A DNA stretch of 5,250 nucleotides. Source: Lachnospiraceae bacterium. GTDB lineage: Bacteria > Bacillota > Clostridia > Lachnospirales > Lachnospiraceae. Positions 5,232 to 5,250 of the stretch are shown here, piece by piece. The notes under the pieces were generated by a model. That model saw only the letters and a program-made list of their open reading frames with translations, had not been told where the DNA came from and did not search any database. The stretch lies in assembly GCA_017446125.1 (NCBI GenBank), contig JAFSRL010000213.1, forward strand, positions 1 to 5,250. The letters are read 5' to 3'. Positions within the stretch are counted from its first letter, which is position 1; every line of letters starts with the position of its first letter. Made by a program: the position numbers and the translations under genes.

Positions 5232-5250
5232 GTGAGTCAGGGGGCCGGGG
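5232..5250 (+). CDS. Possible start of the next gene (partial)
   Basis: GTG at 5232 follows the tex stop codon directly, and AAGGA at 5220-5224 lies seven bases upstream, a good ribosome site inside the end of tex. Only six codons (MSQGAG, counting the GTG as Met) are visible, so no identity can be given. The same arrangement, a GTG start with its ribosome site inside the previous gene, is used at the DUF975-tex junction, which makes a third gene in this unit plausible. Confidence 0.35.

Noticed and set aside
1..5250. A search by eye for CRISPR repeats, tRNA or rRNA genes, insertion-sequence ends, phage genes or toxin-antitoxin pairs.
   Set aside because: Nothing of this kind was seen. Composition looks even across the window and the genes are chromosomal types found in many Clostridia, so there is no support for a mobile or defence system.

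Overview
The window looks like ordinary chromosomal DNA from a GC-rich (well over half G+C) member of the Clostridia, most likely Lachnospiraceae or a close relative. The basis is the gene content: a Clostridia-type PyrE-like phosphoribosyltransferase, a small DUF4190-type membrane protein starting with an Asn/Tyr/Gln-rich tail, a SprA-like HExxH protein, a DUF975 membrane protein and a standard Tex protein. Strong AAGGAGGG-type ribosome sites fit as well. The taxon is an inference from remembered family distributions, not from a search.

Layout. On the minus strand, positions 1-343 hold the N-terminal half of ispD (MEP isoprenoid pathway), running off the left edge. A gap of about 115 bases (344-457) holds two overlapping, back-to-back promoters. 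The plus strand then carries, in order: a PyrE-like phosphoribosyltransferase (458-1099), a DUF4190-like two-to-three-helix membrane protein (1180-1599), a SprA-like putative zinc metallopeptidase (1724-2251), a DUF975 polytopic membrane protein (2342-3040) and tex (3042-5231). A possible next gene begins at 5232 and leaves the window after six codons.

Transcription units. Three plus-strand promoters can be proposed: before the phosphoribosyltransferase (-10 at 371-376), before the DUF4190 gene (TTGATT, 17 bp, TATAAT at 1139-1167) and before the DUF975 gene (extended -10 at 2276-2284). DUF975 and tex are one nucleotide apart and almost certainly co-transcribed and translationally coupled. The SprA-like gene has a good ribosome site but no clear promoter, so it probably depends on the DUF4190 promoter. 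No textbook intrinsic terminator was found. The nearest thing is the GC-rich hairpin at 2287-2311, which sits on the predicted start site of the DUF975 transcript.

The genes do not form one obvious pathway. I see no mobile element, CRISPR array, tRNA, rRNA or defence system, and I do not claim a new system. The points worth a second look are regulatory: overlapping divergent promoters, two genes whose -10 box lies so close to the start codon that the mRNA should be leaderless, a hairpin at a predicted mRNA 5' end, competing inverted repeats inside a promoter, and a PRPP loop lacking the usual acidic pair.
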